Part shown: positions 1 to 7,946 of the stretch, in pieces
How positions within the stretch are numbered: the stretch's first letter is position 1
Layout of the letters: each line of letters starts with the position of its first letter
NCBI GenBank assembly: GCA_036939355.1
Contig: JALLAP010000182.1
Span: 1-17,723, forward strand
From: Thalassiosira profunda
Lineage: Eukaryota; Bacillariophyta; Thalassiosirophyceae; Thalassiosirales; Thalassiosiraceae
DNA length: 17,723 nt
Reading direction: 5' to 3'
Position numbers and translations under genes: made by a program
Notes under the pieces: model-generated
Database searches by the model: none
What the model was told of the DNA's origin: nothing
The model's input: only the letters and a program-made list of their open reading frames with translations

Positions 1-30
1 GAGGAGGGCGGCGGCGATGCGGAGGACCAT
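1..30 (-). CDS. Possible 5' end of a secreted or membrane protein (runs off left edge)
   Basis: An ATG on the minus strand at 28-30 opens a frame reading MVLRIAAALL to the window edge. A start followed by one basic residue and a hydrophobic run is what a signal peptide or signal anchor looks like, and the A/C-rich bases before the ATG are a reasonable eukaryotic start context. Only ten codons are visible, so the product cannot be named and this may be chance. If real, it is divergent from the Ubl 5' module that starts about 180 bases away. Confidence 0.35.
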   Translation of the reverse strand, partial: MVLRIAAALL

Positions 31-208
31 GGTTGGTTCGGGGCGAGAGGAGGGGGCGTGTTGTTTGTGAAGGTGAAGCCCTGCGGGAGGAGGTTGTGTT
101 GAAGAGGAGACCGATTTGGCGAAGGTTGGATCTTTTATCGCTAAAGAATCCACGACCGAGAGAACTCAACTTATTAGCAAGTCTGGGCAGCTCCGCTTAC
201 GAGGAGGT
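31..208. other. Intergenic, no gene seen
   Basis: The plus-strand frame running through this stretch has no ATG until position 216 and shows no recognisable domain. It may hold the divergent promoter between the left-edge gene and the Ubl 5' module. No convincing TATA box or other named element is visible. Confidence 0.4.
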
Positions 209-381
209 CTTGCTCATGGGGAGTACTCAGAGGGCGGCAGAGGGGGCACAAACACTGCCAAACCTTCGATCCGCTTTTCATCACTCTTCGGTATCTCAAC
301 ATGAAGGCTACATCGATTGTTTATGCACTCCTTTTTGCAGCTGCGGGTGTGTTGGGCAAAGACGAAGACGGCCTTTACTGA
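209..381 (+). pseudogene. Truncated copy of ubiquitin-like gene (5' region plus signal peptide only)
   Basis: Bases 209-375 closely match the 5' flank and start of the Ubl gene at 5998 and the start of the copy at 12497. The ATG at 301 opens MKATSIVYALLFAAAGVLG, the same signal peptide as the 12497 copy. After an 18-base deletion relative to that copy (removing the MQIFV start of the ubiquitin fold) only a few homologous bases remain (KDED), and the frame stops at 379-381 after 26 residues. No ubiquitin fold is left, so this is a remnant or a promoter/signal-peptide cassette. It lies 120 bp upstream of the GT64 start on the same strand and might now supply that gene's promoter (inference). 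Confidence 0.7.
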
Positions 382-500
382 TTCTCAAAACCAAAAAGGG
401 CTGATCTGAGCGCGCGGGCCGCCGCCCGGCACGCCCGTGCTGTGGACATTAGCAGGGCATATTTTTGGGCAACCCATCTAACATCTACAACAAGAAGAGA
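382..500. other. GC-rich spacer / probable GT64 5' leader
   Basis: This spacer lies between the truncated Ubl remnant and the GT64 ATG. It contains a GC-rich stretch around 409-441 and then an A/C-rich approach to the ATG at 501. Nothing else is recognisable. Confidence 0.4.
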
Positions 501-2192
501 ATGGGCAAGCCCGCGTCCGTCGCAGCCTCGTCGTCAGCAACCGGCGCATCGCCGAGGAGGGCGCTCCAGCTCCAGGGATTCTTCCTTCCCTTCCTCCTGG
601 GCCTGCTCGTTCGGAACCACGTCTCGCACCTCGGGAGGAGAAGGATCCGCCCTCCGCGACGCGGCATGGGTTCGACCGCCGCCTCCTCCGCGCGGCCGTC
701 CGGATCGCACGTCCCCGCGCGAGCGTCGAGCCTGGCCGATGCCCGCTCCCGGGGCGTCTCCCCACTGACCACCCCCATCGACTCCATCCAATACACCATC
801 CGAATGAATACCTGGCATAGGAACGAGCAGCTGCTGATCTCCCTCGACCATCACGCCGGGTGCGAGGGCGCGGCGTCCATACAGGTCGTGTGGTGCGACC
901 CCGCGAACGATCCGCCGCCGGGGGTGGCGGACCATCCCTCTGGAAAGGTCGTCGTGGAGAGGCACGCGAGGAACTCGCTCAATGAGCGCTTCCGGATACT
1001 GGACGAAAGCGACACCCCCACGCTGGGTATTCTGAGTCTGGATGACGACGTCCTGCGCCCCTGCGAGGCCCTGGACGCCGCCTTTGTCCGCTGGACGCGA
1101 CATCCCGAGAGGATCGTGGGGTTCAATGCCCGGTCCCATCGCATAGATCGCAAGCTGCGCGATGCCGGGAGCCAGGAGGAGAGGCGGGGGGCGGCGTGGG
1201 AGTACGGCATGGTGGGCAAGAGTGGATTGTATTCGCTGACCCTGCCGAGCAAGTCCTGTTTTTTGCATCGGGACTACTTGGACTACTACACCGCCCATTT
1301 GCCCCGGGAGGTATACGGGCACATAGACGAGCACTTCGAGTGCGAGGATGTGGCCATGTCATATTTCGTCTCCGCGCTGACTGGTGGAAGGCCGCCTCTG
1401 TTGGCAGACTATTGGGCCACGGAGAGCGTGCTAGAATTGTACACCCGTAATGGCATCAGCTGGAAGGACGGCCACATCGATACTAGGAACATCTGTGTGA
1501 ATGACTTCGCGGAATACCTGGGTCTCAAGGAGGGCAAACGGACGCCCCATAGTGCTGAGATTGTGCCACTCAAGGAAGGAAGGCTGTTGTCCAATGAAGG
1601 GGGCACTTTCTTTGGTTACGGAGACGAGCCCGAGAGCTGGTCAGGCGTCGATCCCTCCTCTCTGTTGAGTCCAAGGTTGCGAGGGCTCGTGGAGGAGCTG
1701 CAGAGACGGGAGTCATTGAGCGGGCCGAATGTGATAAAAAACTACGAGTGGATGACGCAGCTGAGGGATACGATGGAGGGCAAGGCGAAAAAGGCGGGGC
1801 TGGTAAAGGGCTCAACAGAGTGGAAGATGCGTTGGCTCTACAATTGTGCAATGGAGCTGAATTCTGACAAGAGGACGAGAGATTGCTTCGTTCGATCCGA
1901 CAGCGGACCCACAGCGGGGAACGGCTCCTCCTCCTACTTCGTATGCGACGTCACCGAGGGTGTTCTGCATCACGTTGACGGATCCGACGATTGGATGATG
2001 GCGGGTCCCCCGAGGGGGACGGGAACGCACGAGTACGCCGCTATCGTGGGCGGAACAGAGACACCACCCTGCTCTAATATCGGGCGGTGTCACGGTTGTC
2101 TTGCCAATCGACACAGAGGGGAGGTGGTGTGTTCCGTGCGCGTTGATCCTGAGACGTGTTCAGTCGAAGTTTTTGACTCAAGGACCGGATAA
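501..2192 (+). CDS. Exostosin-like GT64 family glycosyltransferase, type II membrane protein
   Basis: A 563-residue protein. Residues about 22-38 (GFFLPFLLGLLV core) form a short signal anchor, so a Golgi type II enzyme is expected. Residues about 97-345 match the GT64 domain of exostosin/EXTL proteins: start near YTIRMNTW, nucleotide-sugar region with NSLNERF (158-164), metal-binding SLDDDVL (DDD at 181-183), RWTRHPERIVGF (197-208), SLTLPSKSCFLHRDYL, and ECEDVAMSYFVS (280-290) with the ED pair and PPLLADY. GT64 enzymes transfer GlcNAc or GalNAc from UDP-sugar. The C-terminal 200 residues have several Cys but no family I recognise. The ATG at 501 is the first in-frame ATG; upstream in-frame sequence has none. 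No intron is needed. It faces the NXPE-like gene convergently. The exact acceptor is unknown. Confidence 0.85.
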   Translation: MGKPASVAASSSATGASPRRALQLQGFFLPFLLGLLVRNHVSHLGRRRIRPPRRGMGSTAASSARPSGSHVPARASSLADARSRGVSPLTTPIDSIQYTIRMNTWHRNEQLLISLDHHAGCEGAASIQVVWCDPANDPPPGVADHPSGKVVVERHARNSLNERFRILDESDTPTLGILSLDDDVLRPCEALDAAFVRWTRHPERIVGFNARSHRIDRKLRDAGSQEERRGAAWEYGMVGKSGLYSLTLPSKSCFLHRDYLDYYTAHLPREVYGHIDEHFECEDVAMSYFVSALTGGRPPLLADYWATESVLELYTRNGISWKDGHIDTRNICVNDFAEYLGLKEGKRTPHSAEIVPLKEGRLLSNEGGTFFGYGDEPESWSGVDPSSLLSPRLRGLVEELQRRESLSGPNVIKNYEWMTQLRDTMEGKAKKAGLVKGSTEWKMRWLYNCAMELNSDKRTRDCFVRSDSGPTAGNGSSSYFVCDVTEGVLHHVDGSDDWMMAGPPRGTGTHEYAAIVGGTETPPCSNIGRCHGCLANRHRGEVVCSVRVDPETCSVEVFDSRTG

Positions 2193-2616
2193 GTAAGACT
2201 GGCGCATCCAAAAGGAACAGTGACAAATCTTGACGCTTTGAATTTTTCTAGCGTCCAGATTTGCCACTGTTCCTTTTGGATGCGCCTGTCTTAAGAGTGA
2301 ACTGTCGAGGACAATTTTGGTGGAAGCCTTCTTGCGCGCGCAATAGCTATTGTATCTTTTGTCATGGGACATCAATAGGACGACAGTTTCCTCGACGAAG
2401 ACACTTTTTCAATGACCCTTTGCAATGCGTCTGTTCCGACCTCAATATTGCTTTCATCAGTAAATGATCCAAGTGGCCCAAAGGATCGATATTGATCCAT
2501 CGCTTGCAACAGATCGGATACGAGATCGCCAAACGAAAATGCTTGGCTTCTCTTTTATTATCAATGACGCGCGGAGGCACTCGAGCCAGGTGCTCAGCCG
2601 AAAGCGAATCTTCACG
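2193..2616. other. Convergent 3' intergenic region
   Basis: This region separates the stops of the GT64 gene and the minus-strand NXPE-like gene. Apart from the inverted repeat at 2194-2293 it holds no supported gene; the short frames here lack domains and composition typical of the neighbours. It is more AT-rich than the flanking coding DNA, as expected for 3' UTRs. Confidence 0.6.
2194..2293. repeat. Near-perfect inverted repeat: 44-bp arms, 12-bp loop
   Basis: The left arm (2194-2237) begins TAAGACTGGCGCATCC and the right arm (2250-2293) is its reverse complement with 3 mismatches in 44 positions; the loop is 2238-2249 (T-rich). As RNA from either strand it would make a long stable hairpin. 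It starts two bases after the GT64 stop codon, between convergent genes. It could be a small MITE-like foldback element, a shared 3' processing or termination structure, or a small-RNA precursor. No clear target-site duplication is visible at its edges. Confidence 0.9.
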
Positions 2617-4291
2617 TCATGCGATCCCCTCAATCGCGCTCAGCATCTTCGCATGGGGACCGAAGAAAAAGTCCGAGCCGTCGTGGATCTTGTCGTTCTC
2701 TCGATACAGTTCGGGGCGCGGCAGCAGAAATTCCTCCAAATCGATCCATCCCACTTTCCTGCTCCCGTACCTCCGGCTCCGTTCCTCGGCCGGCAGGCCT
2801 CTCATCCATTCGGCCAGCGTCTTTTGGTCCGGGGAGGCGTCCCTCTCCCACGAGTAGTTGAACTTCTGCCAGAGCACCGCGGCGGCTTCCTCGTCGTTGG
2901 TCATGATGCCCCCCTCTTCGTCCGGGAGGCACACAAACCCCGCAAGTTCCTCGGGCGACATCGACCCGCACACCTCCGCCAGGGCGTAGCCTCCCCTCCG
3001 CAACCTCGTTTGCAGCTCCCAGTTGATCCTCCGCACATTGAGCGCGGTCTGATCGACCGCGGGGAACAAATGCTGCTGGACCGGATTCGGCCCTTTCAGA
3101 TAAATCCTGCCGGAGAACACGAGCGCCGCCTGACATATTGTGCGCATTACCATCGCAGCTACCGCAGGGACGTTGAAGTGCCCGTTGAACAAGTGGTGCA
3201 ACCCCCCTCCGTACAGGAAGGTGTCGTCGTCGTGCGCCGTGGAATTGTACTCCCGCAGCGCCTCCATGTACCGCGCCTGCTTGTTCCTCCGGTCCTCGCT
3301 AATGTACGGCGCGTAGGGTATCCCGACCTCGACGTTGCGCTGGGGCATCGTCGAGTCGCCGATCCGAAACGACGCCCGCGGCCGCGCGTCCCCCAGAGCG
3401 CAGGCCATCGGAGTCCACGTGGCCCCCTCGATCGTCATGTTGGCTGCGGGAGGGGGAGCGCCCACCGTTTCCACCCACGCCCCGCGGAGGGCGCCCTCGC
3501 CGTCCCGTCGGGGCCCGCGGGGCACGCGGGCCGCGGGTCGGTGCCGTTGGCGAAAAATCGACGGGCGGCGTCGTCGTCCAGGCCGCTGCGCGCCAGCGCC
3601 TCCCGGGCCGCTTCCCCGGCCGCCTCCCACGGCGCCGGCCCAAAGTCCAACACATGTTGGTTCGTTTCGCCCAGCAATTGGTCCGGCAATCGCAGCCCCT
3701 CGAAGCACGCGCTGTAATGCCGGATCGACACGCGCACCGACTGCGCCGCCGCCCGCGGCAGGGGGGGGGGGTGGCGACGTACGTCCCGTCGAGCCCGTCG
3801 ATCGCGTACGCCGCCGACCGGACCAGCACGTGGCGGTCCCCCGCCGGCCAGTGGCACCGGACCTCGAGGACGAACAGGTCGCCCCCCGCGGTCTGCGGCC
3901 GGGGCGTCCCGTCGGCGGAATTGTAGGCGCGGAAGGCGAAGTCCACCGGGACGAACGGCGAGTCGTCCGCGGGAGGGCGCGCGCGTATGGAGGCGCGGAC
4001 GTCCCCCGCGCGGACTGTGGCGTTCAGGGACGCGGGGTGGGTTCCGTTGCGGCACGTGCGGCCGGCCGCCTCCGCGGCGTCGAGGAGGGCGCGCCACCGG
4101 GCCGTTTCGTTGTCGCCGTCGCCGCGGCGCCCTTCCTCGCCAACATCGCGCGGCCCGTCGTCGCCGGGGCCGCCGAGCACGGAGCCCAGGCCGGTCGACT
4201 GGAGCGCGTGCAGGAGGAGCTGGGCGGTGGAGGCCAATGACGCTCCCGCGATCAGCCCGAAGGCGTGCGCGAGGAGCGTTCGAGCGTACAT
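2617..4291 (-). CDS. NXPE/PC-esterase-like type II membrane protein (filamin-like + SGNH), two apparent frameshifts
   Basis: The ATG at 4291 opens MYARTLLAHAFGLIAGASLA, a signal anchor. A filamin/Ig-like segment follows (VDFAFRAYNSADG, GGDLFVLEVR, DGLDGTYVATPP). Reading then continues in a second frame after the 11-G run at 3761-3771 (VRVSIRHYSACFEGL, ARRFFANGTDP), and in a third frame from about 3504 (RGAWVETVG, GATWTPMACALGD, FRIGDSTMPQ, GGGLHHLFNGHF), ending EFLLPRPELYRENDKIHD and a TGA at 2617-2619. The filamin domain, a W-x-P-x-x-C element, GDST and a late D-x-x-H are the order seen in NXPE-type CAS1/PC-esterases, which act on O-acetyl or similar groups on glycans. Both shifts fit loss of one G/C in a homopolymer, so sequencing error is more likely than a dead gene; the joined product would be about 558 residues. 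Family call is by motif only. Confidence 0.6.
4215..4234 (-). repeat. Inverted copy of shared ASTAQLLL-coding segment (in NXPE-like gene)
   Basis: These 20 bases are the exact reverse complement of 4748-4767 in the sulfotransferase gene. In both genes they are read in the same frame and encode ASTAQLL just downstream of, or within, the membrane anchor; the next codon is also Leu in both, giving ASTAQLLL. Confidence 0.85.
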
Positions 4292-4630
4292 ATCGCTCTA
4301 GAGCCAGTGCCTGCGCATGTGAGGAGCTCGGGCCGGCGTCCACATGCTGCGTCAGGCCCGGGGCGCTGCGGAGCGTCGGGCGGGGGTTCACCGTTCACGC
4401 GCCCGCCCAACAGACCAGCCCCACGTATCGTAATAACGGAGGAATTGGTATATCAATACTGCTCAGCAGTTTTAGCAACTCCCCAGCCCCCAACCCGCTC
4501 TCAGCCAAACAGCCCCCTGTCGGGGCGGGCCATACTTGTGCCTACGGGTGGCCAGCAATCGCCTCCGCGTTCGATCGAGGCGCTTGGGCGCCCGCGCTCG
4601 CAGCGACGCTCACGATATCTCGAGCATAAG
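4292..4630. promoter_or_regulatory. Divergent promoter region of NXPE-like and sulfotransferase genes
   Basis: This is the 339-bp gap between two divergent ATGs. An AT-rich patch around 4430-4480 contains TATATCAA (about 4449-4456), a possible TATA-like element for the plus-strand gene. The plus-strand frame is open through the gap back to 4265, but its translation (Pro/Arg/Ser-rich) has no domain and would bury the signal anchor, so I take it as noncoding. Confidence 0.45.
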
Positions 4631-5761
4631 ATGTGGACTAAGTTGCCTCTTCTGTTGGCGGTGGCGTCAACGGCCCTGCTGTGCCTTTGCAAGTCCATGC
4701 TGTACAGTTCCAGGCTGAAGGCGTCGTGGGCGTGGGAGGCATCACCCGCCTCCACCGCCCAGCTCCTTCTGACGTCGCTTCCGGCCGCCCCAGTCCACGG
4801 CGACGCGCCGTCGAGAGCCGCCGCTGGCGCAAACCACGTTCAATTGCCGGGAAACGTCAACGCAACATCTCCGACGGGCCGCGAGCACACGGACGCTGCA
4901 ACGAAAGCACCTGCACCTGGCACCTTCGTCCGACGCTTCCGGGACTGCATGCTGGACGACCGCTGCCACACGATCTTCCTCCACATCGGCAAATCGGGCG
5001 GGACCACCCTCGAGGCGGCGCTCGGAAAATTCTTCAACCCGCAGGAGCGGGTGGTCGGGGCCCGATGGTCGTGCTGCGGCGACGAGCTGATGGATCGATT
5101 TCGCGCCCACAAGGAAGAGTATTGCATGAGTCCCTTCCGCCCGTTCCAAGTGGGTGCGTCGAACGTTCCCGAGATCGTGGACGCCTGTCGGGACGTCTAC
5201 CGGGAGATACATGCCGGAACAAACGACGCGCGCGCGCACTACCTCGAGGTCTTGGTCTCCATCCGGGAGCCGATCACGAGGGAACTGTCGAAGATCCACC
5301 AGATGTGCAACAAAAACTTTGGAGGACGGGAGAAACGGTGGCAGGAGGCCTGTCGGCGGTGCACCTTCGACGAGGACCGGGACTTTTGGCTGAGCGGCGC
5401 CTCGACGACCAACCAACCGTATGAGGACGTCCTTGCGTTGCTCTCGACTCCAGGCCATGGTCGAGTGGCTACCCCGAATCAAACGGCTGCGATGGATCCT
5501 CTGCCGGCAATGGTGCCCACGTATCTCATTGACATGAGTGACATCAGCCCCTTCCTCTCGGAACTGAAGCAGAGCCTGAATGAGTTAGGTCCGCGGCTCC
5601 CGATCGAGGGAAACCTCAACAAGGAGTCGAAGGCCATTTGCAACTTTCACATGCCGTCCGATCTGATGAAGGCGCTTTCTCCGGCGCTGAGCGCCTACCG
5701 CGCCATCGTATCTGGGGAGAAGGGCACCGAGGGGGCGATGCGGTACACTGCCACAGATTAG
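4631..5761 (+). CDS. PAPS-dependent sulfotransferase, Golgi type II membrane protein
   Basis: A 376-residue protein. Residues 5-22 (LPLLLAVASTALLCLC) are a signal anchor, followed by a stem of about 80 residues. The PAPS 5'-phosphosulfate loop is FLHIGKSGGTTLE (116-128; Lys121 is the expected catalytic/PAPS-binding Lys), and the 3'-phosphate element is VSIREPITRELSKIH (209-223; Arg212, Ser220). This is the Sulfotransfer_2 pattern of carbohydrate sulfotransferases such as heparan sulfate 2-O/6-O and chondroitin enzymes. Five Cys between 149 and 244 could form disulfides. I chose the ATG at 4631 because it puts the anchor at the N-terminus; an upstream in-frame ATG at 4265 would add 122 low-complexity residues. 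The acceptor sugar cannot be told from sequence. Confidence 0.85.
   Translation: MWTKLPLLLAVASTALLCLCKSMLYSSRLKASWAWEASPASTAQLLLTSLPAAPVHGDAPSRAAAGANHVQLPGNVNATSPTGREHTDAATKAPAPGTFVRRFRDCMLDDRCHTIFLHIGKSGGTTLEAALGKFFNPQERVVGARWSCCGDELMDRFRAHKEEYCMSPFRPFQVGASNVPEIVDACRDVYREIHAGTNDARAHYLEVLVSIREPITRELSKIHQMCNKNFGGREKRWQEACRRCTFDEDRDFWLSGASTTNQPYEDVLALLSTPGHGRVATPNQTAAMDPLPAMVPTYLIDMSDISPFLSELKQSLNELGPRLPIEGNLNKESKAICNFHMPSDLMKALSPALSAYRAIVSGEKGTEGAMRYTATD
4748..4767 (+). repeat. Shared ASTAQLLL-coding segment (in sulfotransferase gene)
   Basis: Exact 20-base match, in inverted orientation, to 4215-4234 in the divergent NXPE-like gene; it encodes the same residues in the same reading frame within the stem just after the anchor. 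Confidence 0.85.
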
Positions 5762-5905
5762 GGCCCGCAGATTACCCCTTCCCAATGCACCAGAGTCTGC
5801 CCCCGATAGCCACTCGTAGGACAGCTCTCACCGCCAGAAAAGGACTAACGTTGCAAAGGCAAGATGCGTAGGGCTTAAGAACTCAACTCAGGTCTTGCTC
5901 TGTAG
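5762..5905. other. 3' flank of sulfotransferase gene
   Basis: No gene is seen. A GAACTCAACT motif near 5879 is also found upstream of the truncated Ubl copy (about 162), so homology between the two Ubl modules may start here before becoming strong at 5906. Confidence 0.4.
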
Positions 5906-5997
5906 CTTGCTCATGGGGAGTACTCAGAGGGCGGCAGAGGGGGCACAAACACGGCCAGCTCTTCGATCCGCTTTTCATCACCCTTCGGTATCTCAAC
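5906..5997 (+). promoter_or_regulatory. Ubl 5' module (promoter/leader), repeated at 209-300
   Basis: About 92 bp nearly identical to 209-300, ending in CTTCGGTATCTCAAC before the ATG. Both copies contain an out-of-frame ATG (216 and 5913) opening a frame that overlaps the Ubl start, a possible conserved inhibitory upstream ORF. The equivalent region of the third copy is missing because of the N at 12497. Confidence 0.6.
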
Positions 5998-6260
5998 ATG
6001 AAGGCTACATCGATTCTTTATGCACTCCTTTTGCAGCTGCTGGTGTGTGGGGGAAATGCAGATCTCGTCAAGACGAAGACTGGCAAGACGATCACCATTG
6101 CTGTTGAGCGCGACGACACCATTGACGACGTCAAGGCCAGGATCAACGCTAATAACAAAGCTCTCGTGTTCAAAGGCGAGCTGCTCGATGACGCCGCACT
6201 TTGAAAGACTACGGGATCGAGGAGGGATCCACCCTTGACTTGGTGGGAAAACAGAACTAA
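5998..6260 (+). pseudogene. Ubiquitin-like protein with signal peptide, block 1 copy, frameshifted
   Basis: The ATG at 5998 gives a signal-peptide-like start (MKATSILYALLLQLLVCGG) and then a ubiquitin-like stretch (VKTKTGKTITIAVE, NANNKALVFKGELLDD). One base is missing relative to the 12497 copy at about 6194, so the frame stops early (6202-6204) after 68 residues. The lost C-terminus (KDYGIEEGSTLDLVGKQN) is still readable in another frame up to the TAA at 6258-6260. Three further one-base deletions lie inside and just after the signal peptide; they sum to three and restore frame. All but one shorten homopolymers, so poor sequence quality is an alternative to true decay. Confidence 0.65.
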
Positions 6261-6367
6261 TTGATCTATGTAGAGATATGTGACATTTTCATAAACCACA
6301 ACCAGCAAGGGCGCCGGTATCATTCCACCTCTTTTGCCAGTTCTTTCCCAACTTCCGGTTGTTGCCT

Positions 6368-7946
6368 CTACCATTCTGACGAGTACCGATTCCGAACGTT
6401 CTGGAACGTCTCCCGCACGAAAATGTTATGTCGATGAATGAGTGGGAGCCGTCTGTGTTCGTTTTTGATGTAGGTTGGGTGAGCGTCCGACTTCGTTATG
6501 ACCTTGTCAATCTCATAGAGTATGCCATCCACGTGTTCCAACAGGGCCGCTGACGTTGCTGCGTAGTATTTCTCATGAAGTGCCAGCTTTGAGTTGAAAT
6601 CTCCCTCCCGGGTAGCCCTCATCAGTTCCTGCTGCTCATCTATGTTTGTGGAGCTGAGATGCAAGTAGAGAAGGATATCCCAAACCTGGACGTTGCATCG
6701 TTGCCAAAAAATGTCAAAAAATCTTGCAGGCAGAGCGAATATGCACACGGACTTGCAAGCTCACCTCGTCCGATACCTCCCCACTTCTATAGAAAAGCAT
6801 ACGGTCGTGCGAAAAGCCCAGATCCAACATGTCCTGGTTGACAACCGGAGGGAGCAATTTGCAGTAGGACGCGGGGCTGTTCTCCTCGAAGAATCCGTAT
6901 CTGGCCAGCAAATGCCCGGGATTCCTAGGATCGGCATAACTGATGCGCAGCGGTTGTCCGGCCGGAACGTCGTACGTCGTGTAAGCGTAGTAATTTCCCG
7001 CCTCGTCGTAGTACGGCTCAATCTCGGTGTAGTCCGATCCATGGTTGAAATAGTCGGCCATGGGGACGATTTTCAGGTCCCCGTCTGCAGTCTCCACCGC
7101 TCGCGTGTACACAATCTGGTAGGCCCATTTGGTGTAATCTCGCGGGTGAATCTTGAGATCCTGACTGAGGAAAGGAACGGGATCAATCGTATCCTTCGAC
7201 AACCGACGGCAGATCTCCCGCTCCTCCTCGGCCTGCTTCCGCATCAGCGGGGGGAGGCACTGCAAACAAAAATCCGTCATCGCCGGCGCGTTCTGGTAAT
7301 AGCGCGGGAGGGAATTCAGCCACGCGTACCACGGGCTGTCTCTCCCCTTCTGAATCTCGCTCAGGATCTTGAGCATGAGGTACCACTGCCGGTATTGCGA
7401 TTCGCCCCCCTTGCTGATGACGTATTGCTCCGAATCCGTCATTTCCCCGCTCCGCAGTTCGGCCATCGCCTTGTTGCTCGATAAAATCAAGTGCTCCGGA
7501 ACGAAGAGGACCGGCTGGCCGGCCGGTATGTCCGCATTCGTCGCGGCGTACACCTCCTTCCCCTTCTGTTCCTCCACCAATTTGAACGAGTCGACGTGCT
7601 GGACGCCGTGGTCGGCCGCCCAGCACTTGAACATGGTGACCTCCCGCGGCGCGTCCTCGAATATGTCGTAGGCGGCGAGCCAGTCGTTTCTTTCGAGGTA
7701 TTCGAAGGCCGCCAATTCCAGCGGCAGGTCGACTATGCGCAGGGCGTCTTTTATCTCGTCGTCGATCGATGTGCTTTGAAGGGCGGTCGGGGGTGCACCA
7801 TCTCGCGTCAACTCTCGCGTCGGCGAGCACGCCCATCGATTATCCGGGTAGTGCAGAGCCGGGGCGAACGCCTGGCAGCATCCGATGGTCGACGAGGCGG
7901 CGACGGCGAGGGCCGCCGCGGCTGCTGCCGGCAGGGAGGGTGGCAT
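6368..7946 (-). CDS. Plastid SET-domain protein lysine methyltransferase (Rubisco LSMT-like), block 1
   Basis: Two exons, 7946-6765 and 6685-6368, separated by a 79-nt GT-AG intron and joined in frame as SDE|VWD, give 499 residues. Residues 1-25 are an Ala-rich signal peptide ending CQ, followed by AFAP (26-29), the bipartite plastid-import signature of diatoms. The SET domain spans about 120-355: start near GKEVYAATNADIPAGQ, IVPMADYFNHGSD (NH at 301-302), and GQPLRISYADPRNPGHLLARYGFF (substrate/AdoMet pocket end, written here in part). A helical C-terminal region resembling the Rubisco-LSMT substrate-binding domain fills exon 2. The family methylates Lys in Rubisco large subunit, aldolase or other stromal proteins. 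It is convergent with Ubl (107 bp) and divergent from MORN-RING (269 bp). The exact substrate is not known. Confidence 0.85.
6686..6764 (-). other. Intron of block 1 SET gene (79 nt)
   Basis: Minus-strand donor GAG|GTGAGC and acceptor GTCCAG|GTTTGG. Removing it restores one continuous reading frame. The block 2 gene has an 89-nt intron at the same codon. Confidence 0.85.

Noticed and set aside
465..500. TTG start at 465 for the GT64 gene
   Set aside because: Not a normal eukaryotic start; the ATG at 501 precedes the anchor directly.
534..1334. Long minus-strand open frame of 266 codons antisense to the GT64 gene
   Set aside because: No domain or signal; high GC makes long antisense frames common, while the plus strand has clear GT64 motifs.
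2194..2293. Bacterial-type rho-independent terminator
   Set aside because: The arms are far too long and the gene set is eukaryotic; the run of T is in the loop, not after the stem.
2464..3717. Plus-strand open frame of 417 codons over the NXPE-like gene
   Set aside because: Arg/Pro/His-rich with no domain; it is the antisense shadow of the minus-strand gene with GDST and DxxH motifs.
4265..4630. Upstream start at 4265 for the sulfotransferase
   Set aside because: Would add 122 residues without domain and bury the signal anchor; it also overlaps the start of the divergent gene.
6693..7484. Plus-strand open frame of 263 codons over the SET gene, repeated at 13320-14003
   Set aside because: Present in both blocks only because the SET gene is conserved; no recognisable domain, and the SET frame explains the codon pattern.
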